DNA of 44,568 nt from Parvularia atlantis (Eukaryota > Opisthokonta > Rotosphaerida). Below the pieces are notes generated by a model, which saw nothing but the letters and a program-made list of their open reading frames with translations, had not been told where the DNA came from and made no database searches. A program made the translations under genes and the position numbers. Where the stretch lies: contig CALSCO010001252.1 of assembly GCA_943704415.1 (NCBI GenBank), forward strand, positions 1-44,568, read 5' to 3'. This document shows, one piece after another, positions 19,142 to 30,323 of the stretch (its first letter is position 1; each line of letters begins with the position of its first letter).

Positions 19142-22098
19142 TCACGATCTCTCGCGCGCCTTGTAGTCCAGGAAGCGCCGCAGGTTCTGTCGCGCCTCAG
19201 CCACGTGCGCGTACGCGTCGCGCTCGAGGTTGCCCTTCAGCTGCGGGAGCTGGGCGCGCGCGCGTGTGAGCGTGTGTGCACAAGGCCGCGAGCCGCACAC
19301 CTGCTGCTTCAGACGCGCGTGGCAGGCGCCGAGCTGCTCGAGCCCCTGGCACGCCGCGAGGATGTGGTTCTTGTCGACGTCGCCAAAGATGTCAAACAGG
19401 TTGTCAAGGCTGGTGCGCACGGTGAGACAATCAGGCGGAGCACGGCCATCACGCGCGCGCACACCTCGCGGCCACGACAAGTGGCGACGCGTCGGCAAGC
19501 GCGGCAAGCAGCGTCCGCGCACACTCCTGTAGGCCGCACGTTAGCTCGTGCCATCGCGCAGCAGAGGGGGCACGCACAAGGCTGACGGCATCGTTCCCGC
19601 GCGAGTGCTTCTCGACGAGCCCGAGCGTGCCAACGGCGTTGACGCGGATGTCGACGTTGCCCGAGCCTGCAACGGCGTCCGCGAGCATCTTGAGCTGCGC
19701 TGGCTGTGTATGCGACCGGCCTTTGAGCGACGCGCGCGGTGACGCAGCACGCGACACACCGTGGGCACGATCGCGGCACCGAGCTGCTGCGTCGCGTCCA
19801 GCTGCCGCGCGAGCGCAAAGAGCGCGCCCGTGATCGCCTCATGCATCGCATCCACATCGACCCCGGGCAGCGTCTGCGTCTGCGGCCGGGTCAGCATCAC
19901 GCGCCGTGGCCGCAGGGCAAGCCGCGCACCGTCACGCCCAGCTCAAACAGCCCGCGCCACACGTCTGCCCACGACTCGACGGCAAAAAACTGCGCTTTGT
20001 TAGCCGGCAGTCGGACAAGCCCCTTGGCAACGTACCGACGCGGCGGGGTAGATGCTCAGCAGGTTCTGCAGGCACGCGACGGCACGCGTCTGCACCAGCG
20101 CGAGCCGCCCGAGCAGCGCCCGCAGCGACGGCGACACCGCCTGCGCGCGTGTGAGCAAGCACGCGCAGACGCAGACCGACGCACCGCGGGGTCGGTCGCG
20201 CTGGCCACGGGCGTGTAGATCTCGGGCGGGCCGCACTGGCAGCGCTGCAGCGTGATGCGCGGCAGCTGCGCTCGCAGCAGGGTCTTGGCGGCGAGTGTGT
20301 CGGCGGCGCGGCCGACGTGTGCGGCTGCGGCAGGCGCGCTCTCGGCCAAGGCGCCGCCATCATCGTTGTCGTCGTCGGCCACCTCGTCCGTGTCCTCCCA
20401 GCCGTCGCCAGCTGCCGCGCGACGTGAGACGGTGCGTGGGCTTGTGGTGCGTGCCTCAAGCGCACTCTGCTCGCCCTCCTCTACGATGCTCGCGGCGACG
20501 TTGCTCAGTACCTCCATGCACAGCTGCTGCGCGTCCAGCAGCCGGGCGAGCGCGTCGATCGAGCGCTGCAACGCGGGCAAGCGCGTCAGTCGCGCTGCAC
20601 GCGGCATGCACCGCACGCGCCACCCGCACGCCGCGCTGTCGCCACACCCGACCCACAACATCCACACCCGACCCACGCACACCTTGGTCAGCCGCGCGGT
20701 CTCGGCCTGGCTGTCGACGGACGCGTCCTGGATCTGCGTGCGCGCGGCCGTGTGTGTGTGCTCCGCATCGGTGTTGCGCGGTTCCGACGCCCGCACCGGC
20801 CGGTCGGGCGCGGTCAGGGCGAGGTTCGGGACGATGCGCGCGATCGCCGCCGCCGTCTCTTCGCGCAGCACGGCCACCATCGCCGGCACGATCGCCAGGT
20901 GCACGTCTGGCCCGCCCGCAGCCTTGACGGCGTCGCGCAGGTTGTACAGCACGCCTGCGCAAGCGCGTGAGCCGTGCTCGTCTGCCCTGCCAGTGCGCGC
21001 ATACCCGTGCCGAGCACGCGCACGAGCGGGTCGGGGCCGACCTCGGCGTTGTGCGCCTCGACCTGCGCCCGCCCAAGTGGTGTCAAGGGAGGCAGGCGAG
21101 CACACAGCAGTCACGCGCACCGACGTCAGCCGCAGCAGCTCCTGCGCGCCCGCCGGCCGCTGCGCCACGAGCTGTGTCAGCGCCGGGTTCTCCTCCGAGA
21201 TGGTCACGAGCAGCTCGGCTGCGGCGGGCCGTGAGCGGCACGACGATATCGCCTGCAGCCGCAGCGCGCACACACCGGCAATGTGCAGCAGCGATGGCGG
21301 GACGCGCGGGCGCGGCTGCGCGATCACGGCGAAGACCGCGTCGAGCGCGCTGGCCGACGCCGTGACGTGGTCCACGGCCTGCTCAAAGTTCTCGCTGCGG
21401 CAGCGGCCGTCGGGTCAGCGGCGCGGCTCGATGCGCGCGGCACACACGCACCAGAGCGACCACAGCACGGCGAGCAGCTGCTCAAGAAAGTCGAGCGCGA
21501 CAGGGCGGTCGTCCGAGTCGGCGGCGGCGAGAAAGGGCGTCTGGTGCGCGCGTGAGCGCCGTGACGGGCGGGAGCAGCAACCGCGCGCACCACGGCCGCG
21601 AGCAGCGCGTCCACGCCCTGCAGGACGCCCTTGGCCAGCAGCGTGCGGCCGACGTCGAGCCCGCCAGCGGCTGTGAGGTTGCGCAGGGCGCCGGCGGCGC
21701 TGACTTGGACGGTGCGCTCGGCGTCGACGAGGCGGGCGAGCAGCAGGTCGATCACGTGGTGCGCGAGCAGCGTGCGCAGCGCGTCGGCCTCCTCGACCAG
21801 GTGGCTGATGGCCGAGCACGCCCACTCGCGCTCGCTCGCGGCGGCGCTGCCGAGCTGCACCGCCCGCACTCAGCCACGACCGGCGCCAGGGACGGGCGCG
21901 GGCGCGCACCTTGGTCAGCACTGGCGGCACGCTCACATTGGCGTCGCCCAGCTGCGCGCCCACGCGCGAGTCGTCGTCGACCTCGGGAATCTCGCCGCCG
22001 CGCTCGCCGCCGCCCACGTCGAGCTCGTCGCGGTCGGGCGCGGCGGTGGCGGGGCGCGCCGCGGCGGCCGCCGACCTGCGCTGGCGGTAGCGGCCCAT
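19142..22098 (-). CDS. HEATR3: SYO1/HEATR3 symportin, ARM/HEAT-repeat protein
   Basis: Syo1 (HEATR3) chaperones uL18 (Rpl5) and uL5 (Rpl11) and carries them into the nucleus for 5S RNP and 60S ribosome assembly. The start MGRYRQRRSA matches the basic family N-terminus. A linker with VGGGERGGEIPEVDDDS follows, then ARM repeats: EWACSAISHLVEEADALRTL, VQVSAAGALRNLTAAGGLDV (matching ETAAGALRNLSACGGFEV of human HEATR3) and ALDFLEQLLAVLWSLW. A middle acidic loop (DGWEDTDEVADDDNDDG) corresponds to the DEWEELSSSDE insert that holds uL5. The last exons give NLFDIFGDVDKNHI and the diagnostic ending VAEARQNLRRFLDYK. There are many introns; for example, 21855-21909 separates the N-terminal linker from the first repeat. 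Length is roughly 650-700 aa. It lies 29 bp downstream of the nucleotidase stop on the same strand. Confidence 0.85.
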
Positions 22099-22127
22099 CG
22101 CTCTGTGACACGCGGCACAGCTGTCTG

Positions 22128-23492
22128 TCACTGAGCACCACCAAGCACGCGCTTGACGGCGTCGACGACGGCCTCGTGGATGTGCCCGTTGGTCGCGACG
22201 ACGCCTGGCAGCGCGCGCGCGCGCGCGGTCAGTGCTCGCGCTCGCAGCAGCAGCAGCCCGGGCGCACCCGAGTTGTTCTTGAGCGTGCGCCCGATCGAAA
22301 AGTCGAGAGGCCGGCCCTGCACGTCCGTGACCTGCCCGCCGGCCTCGCGCACGAGCAGCCAACCCGACGCGTGGTCCTGCGCCCCCCCACCCGACCAGCG
22401 TCAGCGGGCATGCACCGCGCCCGCACCAGCGCGCCGCACCCAGATCTTCTCCTCGTAGCCCTTGATCGTCGGCAGGCGCAGGTAGATGCTTGCGTCGCCG
22501 CGCGCGATCGACGCGTACTTGCACTGGCTGTCCATGCGCACGGGCGCGGCCGTGATGCCGAGCAGCTCCGAGACCTTGGACGAGTCGCTGTGGTTGCTCT
22601 GCACGCTGCGTGTCAGGCAGCGGCGCGGCAAGCCACGGCGCACACGTGGCCCGACTCGACGCTCTCGCAAAAGTTGGCCGCGCTCGTCTGCGTCACGCCG
22701 CTGACGTGGATGCGGTGCTCGGATGCGTCGTCGAGCGTGCGCTGGCGACGCGCGGCCGTCCGTCAGCTTGTGTGTGCGCGCTTGGCGAATGTGTGCGCGC
22801 CGCGCCACCTGGAACGCGCCCTCGCCCTCGACCGCGACAAAGATGCAGCCGCGCGGACCGTCGGGCTCGCTCGCCTTCACGGGCAGGTTCGGGCAACCCA
22901 TGACACCGAGCTGGGGGGCGCGCGCGCATCAGCGAGCCGCGTCGCAGCCCAGCGCGTGCGTCGGCGCGTACCTTGACCACGCCGTCCACGATCAGCGCGA
23001 GGCACACGGCGTACTGCTCGCCGCGCAGGAAGCCGAGGGTGCCGTCGATCGGATCGAGCGCCCAGTGGCGGCCCCGGGGCCCGCCCGCGTACACGCCGTA
23101 GTCGATCGCGTCGAGCACTTGCGTCTCATTCAGCTGCGCAAACGGCGGCAGGACGGCGTTGGTCAGGGCGAGGACCTTGTCCTTGAGCGCCTGGCCCTCG
23201 GGCGCGCGCAGCGCCTTGGCATCCTCCTCGCCGACGATCGGGTCGGCCGGGAAGGCGCGCATGAGCACGCTGTTGACGACGGCCTGGGCGCTGTAGTCGG
23301 CGACTAGAGCGCGCGGTGAGGACGCGGGAGAGAGAGTGACGAGGGCGTGCGCGCGCGCGCACCGGTCACCGGCGACTTGTCCTTCTTGATCACGGTCTCG
23401 CCCGTCACAAGCGCCTTGAACACGTTCTGGCACGCGCGCGTCGCGAGCACGACGGCGTCGAGCGCGATGGCGCGCTCACGTGGCAGTGCCAT
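22128..23492 (-). CDS. 3'(2'),5'-bisphosphate nucleotidase (Hal2/BPNT type)
   Basis: Hydrolyses 3'-phosphoadenosine 5'-phosphate to AMP, removing a by-product of sulfate assimilation and sulfotransferases; the family is Li+/Na+-sensitive. All metal-binding motifs are visible in order: KKDKSPVT joined to VADYSAQ, the VGEED loop, ALDPIDGTLGFLRGEQYAV (DPxDGTxxF), NHSDSSKVSELLGI, and EEKIW joined to DHASGWLLVREAGG (WDxAxG, formed across an intron). The end, VVATNGHIHEAVVDAVKRVL, is the usual C-terminal helix. The ATG at 23492 (MALPRERAIALDAVVLATRAC) matches the family start. Fungal Hal2 and plant SAL1 resemble it more than animal BPNT1, judging from the VADYSAQAVVN and GHWALDPIDG blocks. The ATG is 26 bp from the divergent BTB gene. 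Confidence 0.92.
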
Positions 23493-23518
23493 CGAGATTT
23501 GAAGTGTGACACGCGGCC
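23493..23518. promoter_or_regulatory. 26-bp bidirectional 5' region
   Basis: The start codons of the nucleotidase (minus) and the BTBD10/KCTD20-like gene (plus) are 26 bp apart. The core promoters must overlap. The motif GAAGTGTGACNCNCGGCCATG just before the plus ATG closely resembles GAAGTGTGACGCACGGCCATG before the GCP4 ATG at 26080. Confidence 0.5.
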
Positions 23519-25123
23519 ATGTCTGACGACGAGGATGACGAGGGCGAGCGCGACGACGGCGCAGAGGACGAGCACGACGAGGGCGCCGAGGGCGAGGGCG
23601 AGGACGGCACGGACGACGACGACGACGACGACGCGCATCCGCGCGAGGGCCTGCTCGCCGGAGAGCGCCTGCGCGTGGACGAGGCCGCGCGCCATCCGCA
23701 CCGCACGCGCACCGCCACGCCAGCGCGCGGCCCGCGGCCGCCCTCGTCCTCGTCGTCGCCCTCGGCCTCGGCGCTGGCGGCCACCGCGGCGTCGGGCGCG
23801 CCCGCCGTGCTGCCGTCGCCGAGCCTGGTGCAGGTCGGGAGCACGTCGTCGTCCGACACGCTCGGGGCCGCGTCATCGTCATCGACCAGCATGCGCCTCA
23901 AGCGCCTCAGCTTCTCGAGCGCGCTGGGCGGAGCCGGCGGCGGCAGTGGCGAGGGTGGGCGCGCGGGCGTGGTGCCGACAGCGACGGTGACGGACGAGCA
24001 GACGGTCACGCTCGCGCTCGACGGGCAGGAGTACCGCGTCGCGCTGGCCGATCTGCGCAGGTACCCGGACACGATGCTCGGGCGCATGTTTGGCTCGGCA
24101 CTCGAGAGCGGCCTGACGCGGCCCTCGGCCGACGGCGTCTACAAGCTCGACAACACGACGATCGCGCCCGAGGCGTTCCAGGGCGCGCTCACGTACTACC
24201 GCGACGGTGCGCGCGCGTTTCTTGCCGTTCGCGCCGGCCGCTGATGCGCCCGATTGCGCGCGCAGGCGTCGTCAAGTGCCCGCCCGACGTCGAGGTCGCG
24301 GACCTGGTGGACGCATGCGAGTATTTGCTGATCCCCGTGTCGTTGCAGAAAATCGTGTGCCGCAACCTCGGTGCGCAGTCGCCGTGTCCGTGCGTGCGCC
24401 TGGCGGGGGGCTCACGCGGTGGCGCAAGGCAAGCTCATGCACGTTCTGTCGAACCGCGGCGCGGCCGGGCACTTCACCAACGTGCACTTTCCGCTACACA
24501 TCGCGCCCCTCCTCGAGAAGTGCGTCGCGCTCGGCGACCGCCAGGCGCACATCGTCTTCCTGTTTTCGGATGAGGTGATCAAGTGGGACCCGGCCACGCC
24601 GCCGCCGTTCGACGAAAACACAAAGCGAGGTGAGCATGCGCGCGCGCGCGCACGATCACACCCGCGATTTGCGGGGTGACACGCGCGCGCAGTCGTCTTT
24701 AACTCGGACGTGTGCCGCTTCCTGGGCTTTGCCGAGAACCGCGACCTCATCAAGGACATCCTGTACGACCGCGGCTTCAAGAAAGTGCGCCTGGGCATTG
24801 AGGGGTGCGGCTCCCGTGCGCGCGCGGCCGGCCTATGCCCGGCTGACCACGATGCAGCTTTCCGATCGACATGGTCGCCGCCGACCCGCACCGCGTCACG
24901 CTCGCCGAGAACCTGTACCGGTACGAGCACCGGCCGTACATGTTCATCTCGTGGGAAAAGGCGCGTCGCCCTGCTTGCTGCGCGTCGTCCACGGCATCTG
25001 ACTGCGCGCGCGCGCGGGCCGCTGCAGGAGGTCAAGGGCAACCAGCACGTAAACTTCCAGTACGTGCGCAAGTCGTCCTCGGGCGGTGGGACGCGGCGGC
25101 ACCCGCAGGAGCGGTGGTTCTGA
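23519..25123 (+). CDS. BTBD10/KCTD20-family BTB protein
   Basis: The animal relatives KCTD20 and BTBD10 bind Akt and PP2A and promote Akt phosphorylation. The first ~150 residues are acidic (DDEDDEGERDD, poly-Asp) and Ser/Ala-rich. The BTB domain follows: TVTLALDGQEYRVALADLRR, YPDTMLGRMFGSALESGLTR and FQGALTYYRDG, joined across the intron at 24207-24265 to VVKCPPDVEVADLVDACEYL. The rest matches the C-terminal half unique to this family: GKLMHVLSNRGAAGHFTNVH, RQAHIVFLFSDEVIKWD, CRFLGFAENRDLIKDILYDR, GFKKVRLGIEG, HRPYMFISWEK and QHVNFQYVRKSSSG. That whole-length match makes it a true KCTD20/BTBD10 orthologue rather than a potassium-channel-like BTB protein. Confidence 0.9.
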
Positions 25124-25444
25124 GGGCGTCTGCGCGCATTTTTCTGATTTGCTTTCTTTGGCGTGGCTGCGCTTTCCATTCTGCTCCGAAAATAAACACA
25201 CATCTGCGGGGTGCGTGCGCACGTCAGACCGCGCCGCGACGGTCACGCAGAGGAGGAGAAGGAAGAAGGGGGCAGGAGGGCCTCAGTATTGTGGTAATGT
25301 GACATTTGTTGTTCCGCACGGGGCCGCGGCGCAACGAGGCGCGCGCGCTCAGCATTGCAGAATGTAGTTCATCAGAGGGCGGGGCGGGCGAGCAGCCGAC
25401 GGGAGGGGGCGCAGGCGCGGCGGACGCACCCTGTGTCGGAGAGC
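25124..25444. other. 321-bp convergent intergenic region, shared 3' UTRs
   Basis: It lies between the stop codons of the BTB gene (plus) and MPC2 (minus). It is less GC-rich than the genes and holds a T-rich tract and a plus-strand AATAAA. I see no open frame, RNA gene or repeat that is convincing. Confidence 0.6.
25191..25196 (+). terminator. Canonical polyadenylation signal of the BTB gene
   Basis: AATAAA lies 67 bp after the stop codon, within a T-rich stretch. Most other genes here have no room for, and no visible copy of, this hexamer. Confidence 0.6.
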
Positions 25445-25977
25445 TCATGCCGCACGGCCCGGCGTGCTCGCGGCGCCCGCCTGCTTCTGCTTCTCCTGTT
25501 GCTCGCGCCAGTAGCTATGCGCGCGCTCGAGTGTCAGCTCGCGCGCGCGCGCGCACACACACACACGCGCCGGCGACGCACAGGCCAAGCCGCCCGACCT
25601 GGTACAGATTGGTCGCGGCGACAAAGATGTTGACGGCGAAGAGGCTCCAGTTCTTGGGCTGGATCACGAGCGAGTACCGCGACCAGATGAGGCCCGTCGC
25701 GGCGAGGCCTGGTTGCGCGCCCCGTCACGATCGCGCGCCGCCCCACCGCGCGCAACCGCACGCACCCGACACCTGCAGCACGCTCAGCTTCTCCACCGGC
25801 CGGTTGATGTCGCTCAGACCGGCCACGACGAGCCCCCACTTCATCGCCGGCGCCCAGAAGTGCACGGTCTTGGGGCCTGTTCATCGCCGCGCGTCAGCAC
25901 GTGCGCGCACGGTGGCGCACGACGGGTGCACCGGCCGGGTGGTTCCAGAACGCGGCCCACGACGCGGCGGCGGCCAT
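25445..25977 (-). CDS. MPC2: Mitochondrial pyruvate carrier subunit 2
   Basis: MPC2 with MPC1 forms the inner-membrane carrier that brings pyruvate into the mitochondrial matrix. Exons 25932-25977, 25766-25876, 25599-25708 and 25445-25537 (right to left) give 119 aa, a normal length. The sequence follows animal MPC2 closely: FWNHPAG joined to PKTVHFWAPAMKWGLVVAGL, SDINRPVEKLS, ATGLIWSRYSLVIQPKNWSL, FAVNIFVAATNLYQ, then a polar helix with YWREQQEKQKQ. The N-terminus is short, lacking the ~25 extra residues of the human protein. A CA-rich run lies in its last intron. It is divergent from GCP4, with 102 bp between start codons. No MPC1 gene is visible in the window. Confidence 0.95.
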
Positions 25978-26079
25978 CTCTCGTCGAGCACTGCGGGCGC
26001 GTGTGCGCATGCTGTGAGACCGACGCTGCAGCCACGCTGGGTGCGGCGTGGCTGCGTTTTCGAAGTGTGACGCACGGCC
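25978..26079. promoter_or_regulatory. 102-bp bidirectional promoter, MPC2/GCP4
   Basis: It separates divergent start codons. The plus-strand end carries GAAGTGTGACGCACGGCCATG, nearly the same as the bases before the BTB gene start at 23519 (GAAGTGTGACACGCGGCCATG). The repeated GAAGTGTGAC box may mark a start-site element. Confidence 0.45.
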
Positions 26080-28671
26080 ATGCTGCACGACCTTGTCGCG
26101 GCCCTTGCCGGCTTTGCGGGCGACGTCTTCGCGGACGACGGCGCCGGTGCGCGCGGCCCCGTTTCGCGGCTCAGCAGCTGACGGCGCGGGCGTGCGCGCG
26201 TGCAGGTGCAATCCGCCTTGCGAAGGATTTGCCGCTCGTGCACCCGGGCGAGCGCGTACTGCTGAACGGGTGCGCGCGCCCAGACACGCCATCGGACGCG
26301 CCTGATGTGCGTCCCAGCGCCGCCCGGCTCGGGTCGCACTACCGCGCGCTGCGCGCCTTCGTCGCCGGCACGCTCGTCGCGGGCGGCGAGCACGCGCTCG
26401 TGCGCCACGCGCTCGCGGCCGCCGTCGACGCCGAGCTCGATCGGTACCGGCGCGCGCTGCTGGCGCTGGAGGGCCGCATCCTCGCGCGCGCGCACACGCC
26501 CATCGGCGCCGTGCTGGACGCGGTCCGGCCGGTGCGCTCGCCTTTGCATGCAGTGCACGCCGCGAGCTGACCATCGGCGTGCGCAGTTTGAGGCGCCGCT
26601 GGCCGCGATGCGCGCGACGGCGGAGCGCGTGCAGGCCGAGGACCTGCGCGCCGGGCCGCTGCTGTCGCTGCTGGCGGCGCAGGAGGCGGACGCAGTCGGG
26701 CCGATGCGCGAGCTGCACGGACGGTGCGCGGGCCGCTGCCAGATCTCTCGTGTGACTGACGCAGCGGCGCAGTATCGCCGACCGGGCGCGCCGTGTGCTG
26801 TACCGCTTTCTGGCCGCGTGGCTGGCGCACGGCGCGCTGTCGCCGCAGCTCGGCGCCGAGTTCTTCATCCAGCAGCGCCCGGATGGCGCCGTGGCTGTCG
26901 TGGACGCGCAGCGGCCGGCGTTCGTGGCGGTCTCGACCGCGACGCGGATCCTGTTTGCGGGCCGCGCCGTGCGCGTGATCAGCGCCGCAAAGCACGTCCG
27001 GCTGGGTGCGTCGCTGGGCGGCCGCACGTGTGCGCAGCGTGCGACTGACGCGCGCCCGCAAGACGACGACGACCGCGCCGCGCTCGCCCACAGCCTCGAC
27101 GTGCGCGACGCCGATAACGGGACGGTGCCGCCGTGGGACGCCTTCGAGGCCGCCGTGAACGAGGCGCACACGCGCGTGTCGCGCACGATGTGCCGCGTCA
27201 TGATGGGCCCGGACGGCGACCTGCTGCGGACGATGCGGGTGCGAGCAGCTGTTGCTGCTGCTCTACGTGCTCACGGACGGCGCAGCTGGCCCGCGCGACG
27301 CTGCTGCTCGGGCGCGGCGACATCCTCAGCACGTTCCTGCGCGGCTGCGACACGCTCATGACCGCGACGAGCAGCGCAAAGCGCAAGCCCGGTGAGAATT
27401 GCCCGCCGCCGCTGCTTTCGTCGCTCACCGCCCTCCAGACCTCGACGTGCTGTTTCGCCAATGCTGCTCGGCCATCGCCATGGCCGAGAGCGACATGGAG
27501 CAGCTCGGGCGGCTGGTGTGGGGCGTGCAGACCGCTGGCGATGGCGGCGCGGACGACGACGAGGGTGCGCTCGCGTCGGCTCAATGTCGCACCACTCAGC
27601 CCTGCCCCAGACTACCGCGCCGCCTTTGGCTACGCGGTGACACTGAGTGTCGCGGTCGGGCCGCCGCTGGACCTGCTGTTGCATGCGCGCGTGCAACAGC
27701 GGTGCGCCCGTCGGCAGCAAGTGAGGCCACAGTGCGCTGACGCCGCACGCGCAGGCTGCAGCGCGTGTTTCGGCTGCTGTGCACGGTTGTGCGCGTGCAG
27801 CAGGCGGCACATGCGACGTGGCAGCCGGCGAACGAGGTGCGCAGCGAGTGCTGACTTGGCGCACGGCGACGCTCACGCCCCCCCGCGTCCAGGTCGCGCG
27901 GCGGCTGCACCGGCACGTGGACGGTGACCTGCGCGCGGTGGCTCCGGCCGTGCACACGCTCGTGTTGCGGCGGCAACGGGTGCGTGCGCGTGCGAAGCGG
28001 TCCCGCAGCTCACGCGACGCCGCGCAGACTGCATTCTGGGTCGACCAGCTGCAGCACTACCTCCAGGGCGACGCGATCGAGCCGAGTATGCCCACGCTGG
28101 AGCGCCGGTGCGCTTGTGCACACACACACGTGAGCATGGCTGACGCGGTGCGCAGGCTTGCGGCAGCGGCTGCGTACGACGACCTCGAGAGCGCGCTCGA
28201 CGCGTGGCTCGAGGACCTGGAGTCGCAGGTGCTGCTGGCCGACGACGATCACCGCCGCGCGGTCTGGGCGCTGCTCAAGGCTGCGTTTGCGTTCTTTGCG
28301 GGGCTGGGGCGATGCCTGTCGCTGTTTGCGCAGTGCGTGCGCCGTTGCAGCGCCTGCGACGGCTGACAGGCGGCGGCGGCGGCGGCGTCGCAGTGCACTC
28401 GGGGCCGAGGAGATCGAGCGCGGGCGGACGTTGGCGGCCGCGCAAAAGGCCACCGCCGAGGCCGGTCGGCTGTGCGACGTGCGTGCGCTGCGGGACAGCC
28501 GCGACGACAGCTGATGCGCGCGCGCGGTAGGTGTTTGACGGGCACGCGGCGACGCTGCTGCGCTCACTGCTACTGCTGCAGGGCAGCGTCGAGCACCCGC
28601 ACATGGCGCTGCTGCTGCTGCGGCTCGACTTTAACGGGCGCCTGAGCGTGGCCGTGGACGCCGCCGTGTGA
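26080..28671 (+). CDS. TUBGCP4: Gamma-tubulin complex component 4
   Basis: GCP4 is a subunit of the gamma-tubulin ring complex, which nucleates microtubules. The start MLHDLVAALAGFAGDVFADD matches MIHELLLALSGYPGSIF of human GCP4. Then come DLPLVHPGERVLLN, LGSHYRALRAFV, LDRYRRALLALEGRIL, VLYRFLAAWLAHGALSPQLG and EFFIQQ (GRIP1 landmarks), STATRILFAGRAVRVI, and LARATLLLGRGDILSTFLRG (human FYLLGRGELFQAFID). The GRIP2 half includes QRVFRLLCTVVRVQQAAHAT, TAFWVDQLQHYLQGDAIEPS and the final HMALLLLRLDFNGRLSV. No long insert is seen between GRIP1 and GRIP2, in line with GCP4 rather than GCP5 or GCP6. There are about ten or more introns; I did not fix every boundary. The presence of GCP4 implies a full gamma-TuRC and probably a flagellate or complex microtubule array. 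Confidence 0.88.
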
Positions 28672-28741
28672 AGCAGCGACGCGGGTGTACGCCATAACCT
28701 AGCGACGATACACGCGCTCAGCAAAAAGACACGGGTGTCGC

Positions 28742-29729
28742 TCAGATAGCCTTCTTCTTCTTGAGGAAGGACCGCATGTGCAGCACCTGCATGGCGGCGG
28801 CGACTGAGTGCACGCGCCAGTGAGTGTGGGGCGAGCGCACCTGGTAGATGCCGAGGACGACGAGCAGGGCCATCGACGCGATGCTGAACCACTGCGCACC
28901 GCACTCAGACGGCGCCCGAGCAGGCGGAGCCAGCACCGCACCTTGACGCGCTCGTACGTCGACTCGTTCGTGTTGCGCAGCTGCTCCTCGCGCTCGCTCA
29001 GGAACCTGCGCTCGACCACCATCGCGTCAACGATAGCCGCCTGCGGACGCGCGCGCGTGTGAGTCAGTGGCTGTCGCGCTCACAACGCCGACGGCACCAT
29101 CTTGCGCAGCTCGATCTCGGCCGGCTTGAGGTTCTCGAGCTTGGCTAGCTCGTCGTAGTCGACGGCCTCGTACCCGGTCTTGATCTCAAGCTCAATGTCG
29201 GCCGTGAGCGACTCGCTCATGCCGACGCCTGACCGCCTCGCCCGCTCAGCCGCCGCGCCTGCGCACGTGCGCCTGCGCACCCTCGTGCAGGTTGTTGGCG
29301 AAGCACACGTCCAGGTCCGAGTGGTTCGGCGTCGTCACGACAAACGCGCCCGGATCCTTGATGTTTGGGTTCGCGTGCAGCCGGTTCCCGAAGCGGTCGA
29401 CGACCTTTGCACTCCATGTGCTGAGCGCGCGGCACGTGCTGCCCCGCCCGTGGCACGCGCACCGTCACCGACACGGTCGAGCCCGAGCCGCGCACGCCCG
29501 AGACCTTGTACTTGCCCATCACCAGCGCGTCCTTGTTGCTGTACTGGCTGACGCTGCGTGCGCGCGTGTGCACGTGAGCAGCGCGTTGCGTTGTGCGCGT
29601 GCGGGCGAGGGCGGCGCACCAGCGCACGCGGTTCTGGTACGGGTACGCCGCGGGCAGGTCGAAGCGGATGAGGTGCGCCGAGGCCGCCGAGGCAGCGACC
29701 GCCGCCACGACGAGCAGCAGGCGCCACAT
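28742..29729 (-). CDS. p24 (emp24/gp25L) cargo receptor
   Basis: p24 proteins cycle between ER and Golgi in COPI/COPII vesicles and help sort GPI-anchored and other cargo. A signal peptide (MWRLLLVVAAVAASAASA) is followed by the GOLD domain: HLIRFDLPAAYPYQNR, DALVMGKYKVSG, VSVTVRVP, DRFGNRLHANPNIKDPGAFV and DLDVCFANNLHEG. The stalk coiled coil reads DIELEIKTGYEAVDYDELAK, LENLKPAEIELRKM and FLSEREEQLRNTNESTYERV. One membrane segment follows (FSIASMALLVVLGIYQVL), then the tail RSFLKKKKAI, a dilysine COPI signal (KKxx). The EYAVDYDEL/LKPAE block is typical of the delta/gamma-like p24 group. The stop codon is 70 bp from the convergent GCP4 stop, and the start is 29 bp below the NR2C2AP stop. Confidence 0.92.
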
Positions 29730-29758
29730 GGCCCGTGCGTCGTGCTGTGCTTTGAATG

Positions 29759-30268
29759 TCATTGTACAAGCATATCAGTCAACGTGACAACGTCGAACTT
29801 GTAGCACACGACGCGCCCAAACAGGTCGCTGCTGTCGAGCACGAGGCGGAAGGCGGCCGCGCCCGTCAGCGGCGGCGCGACCCTGAGCACGTGGCGTCGG
29901 CGTCAGACGCAGGCGGCAGGCGGCAACACAGCGCAACAGAGCAGGCGGCGTATCTGCTCGCCGTTGCTGTCAGCCGGGTGCAGCGTCGCGTGCAGCATGA
30001 GGGCGGCGTCGGGCGCGGGCGCGGCCCACAGCTCGGCCGTGCGCGCCGCAAAGCCGCCCTGGAACGCGGCCACGACCGCGTCGACGCGCGCGCCCGGCCG
30101 AAGCGCGCCCGCGACCCACTGCGGCCGCCCCTGCTCCGAGCGCCAGCACGTCTCGTCGTCGCCATCGACGAGGCACTGCCGCCCGTGCGCGCGCGCGTTG
30201 CGCCCGAGCACCGACGAGACGCGCAGCGTCGCCGGGTCGAGCACAGACACGTACGAGCACTTGTCCAT
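29759..30268 (-). CDS. NR2C2AP: NR2C2AP-like F5/8-type C (discoidin-fold) protein
   Basis: The animal relative NR2C2AP (TRA16) is a small nuclear protein that binds the receptor TR4, but it occurs in many protists without nuclear receptors, so its basic role is unknown. The core here, RVSSVLGRNARAHGRQCLVD and DGDDETCWRSEQGRPQWVAG, matches the human protein almost step for step (RVSSVLNRNTRQFGKK, DQDEETCWNSDQGPSQWV). AAFQGGFAAR and a second exon with FRLVLDSSDLFGRVVCYKFD then follow (human DATDFFGRVVIYHL). It has no signal peptide, so it is intracellular despite the discoidin fold. The intron (about 29907-29960) lacks an obvious GT donor; a GC donor gives the best frame. The ATG at 30268 (MDKCSY) is the first in frame. 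Confidence 0.82.
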
Positions 30269-30323
30269 CGAGTAACAAAAGAAAGGCAATGATAGGGGCG
30301 ACCAGCGCCAAGACGTCTCTCTC

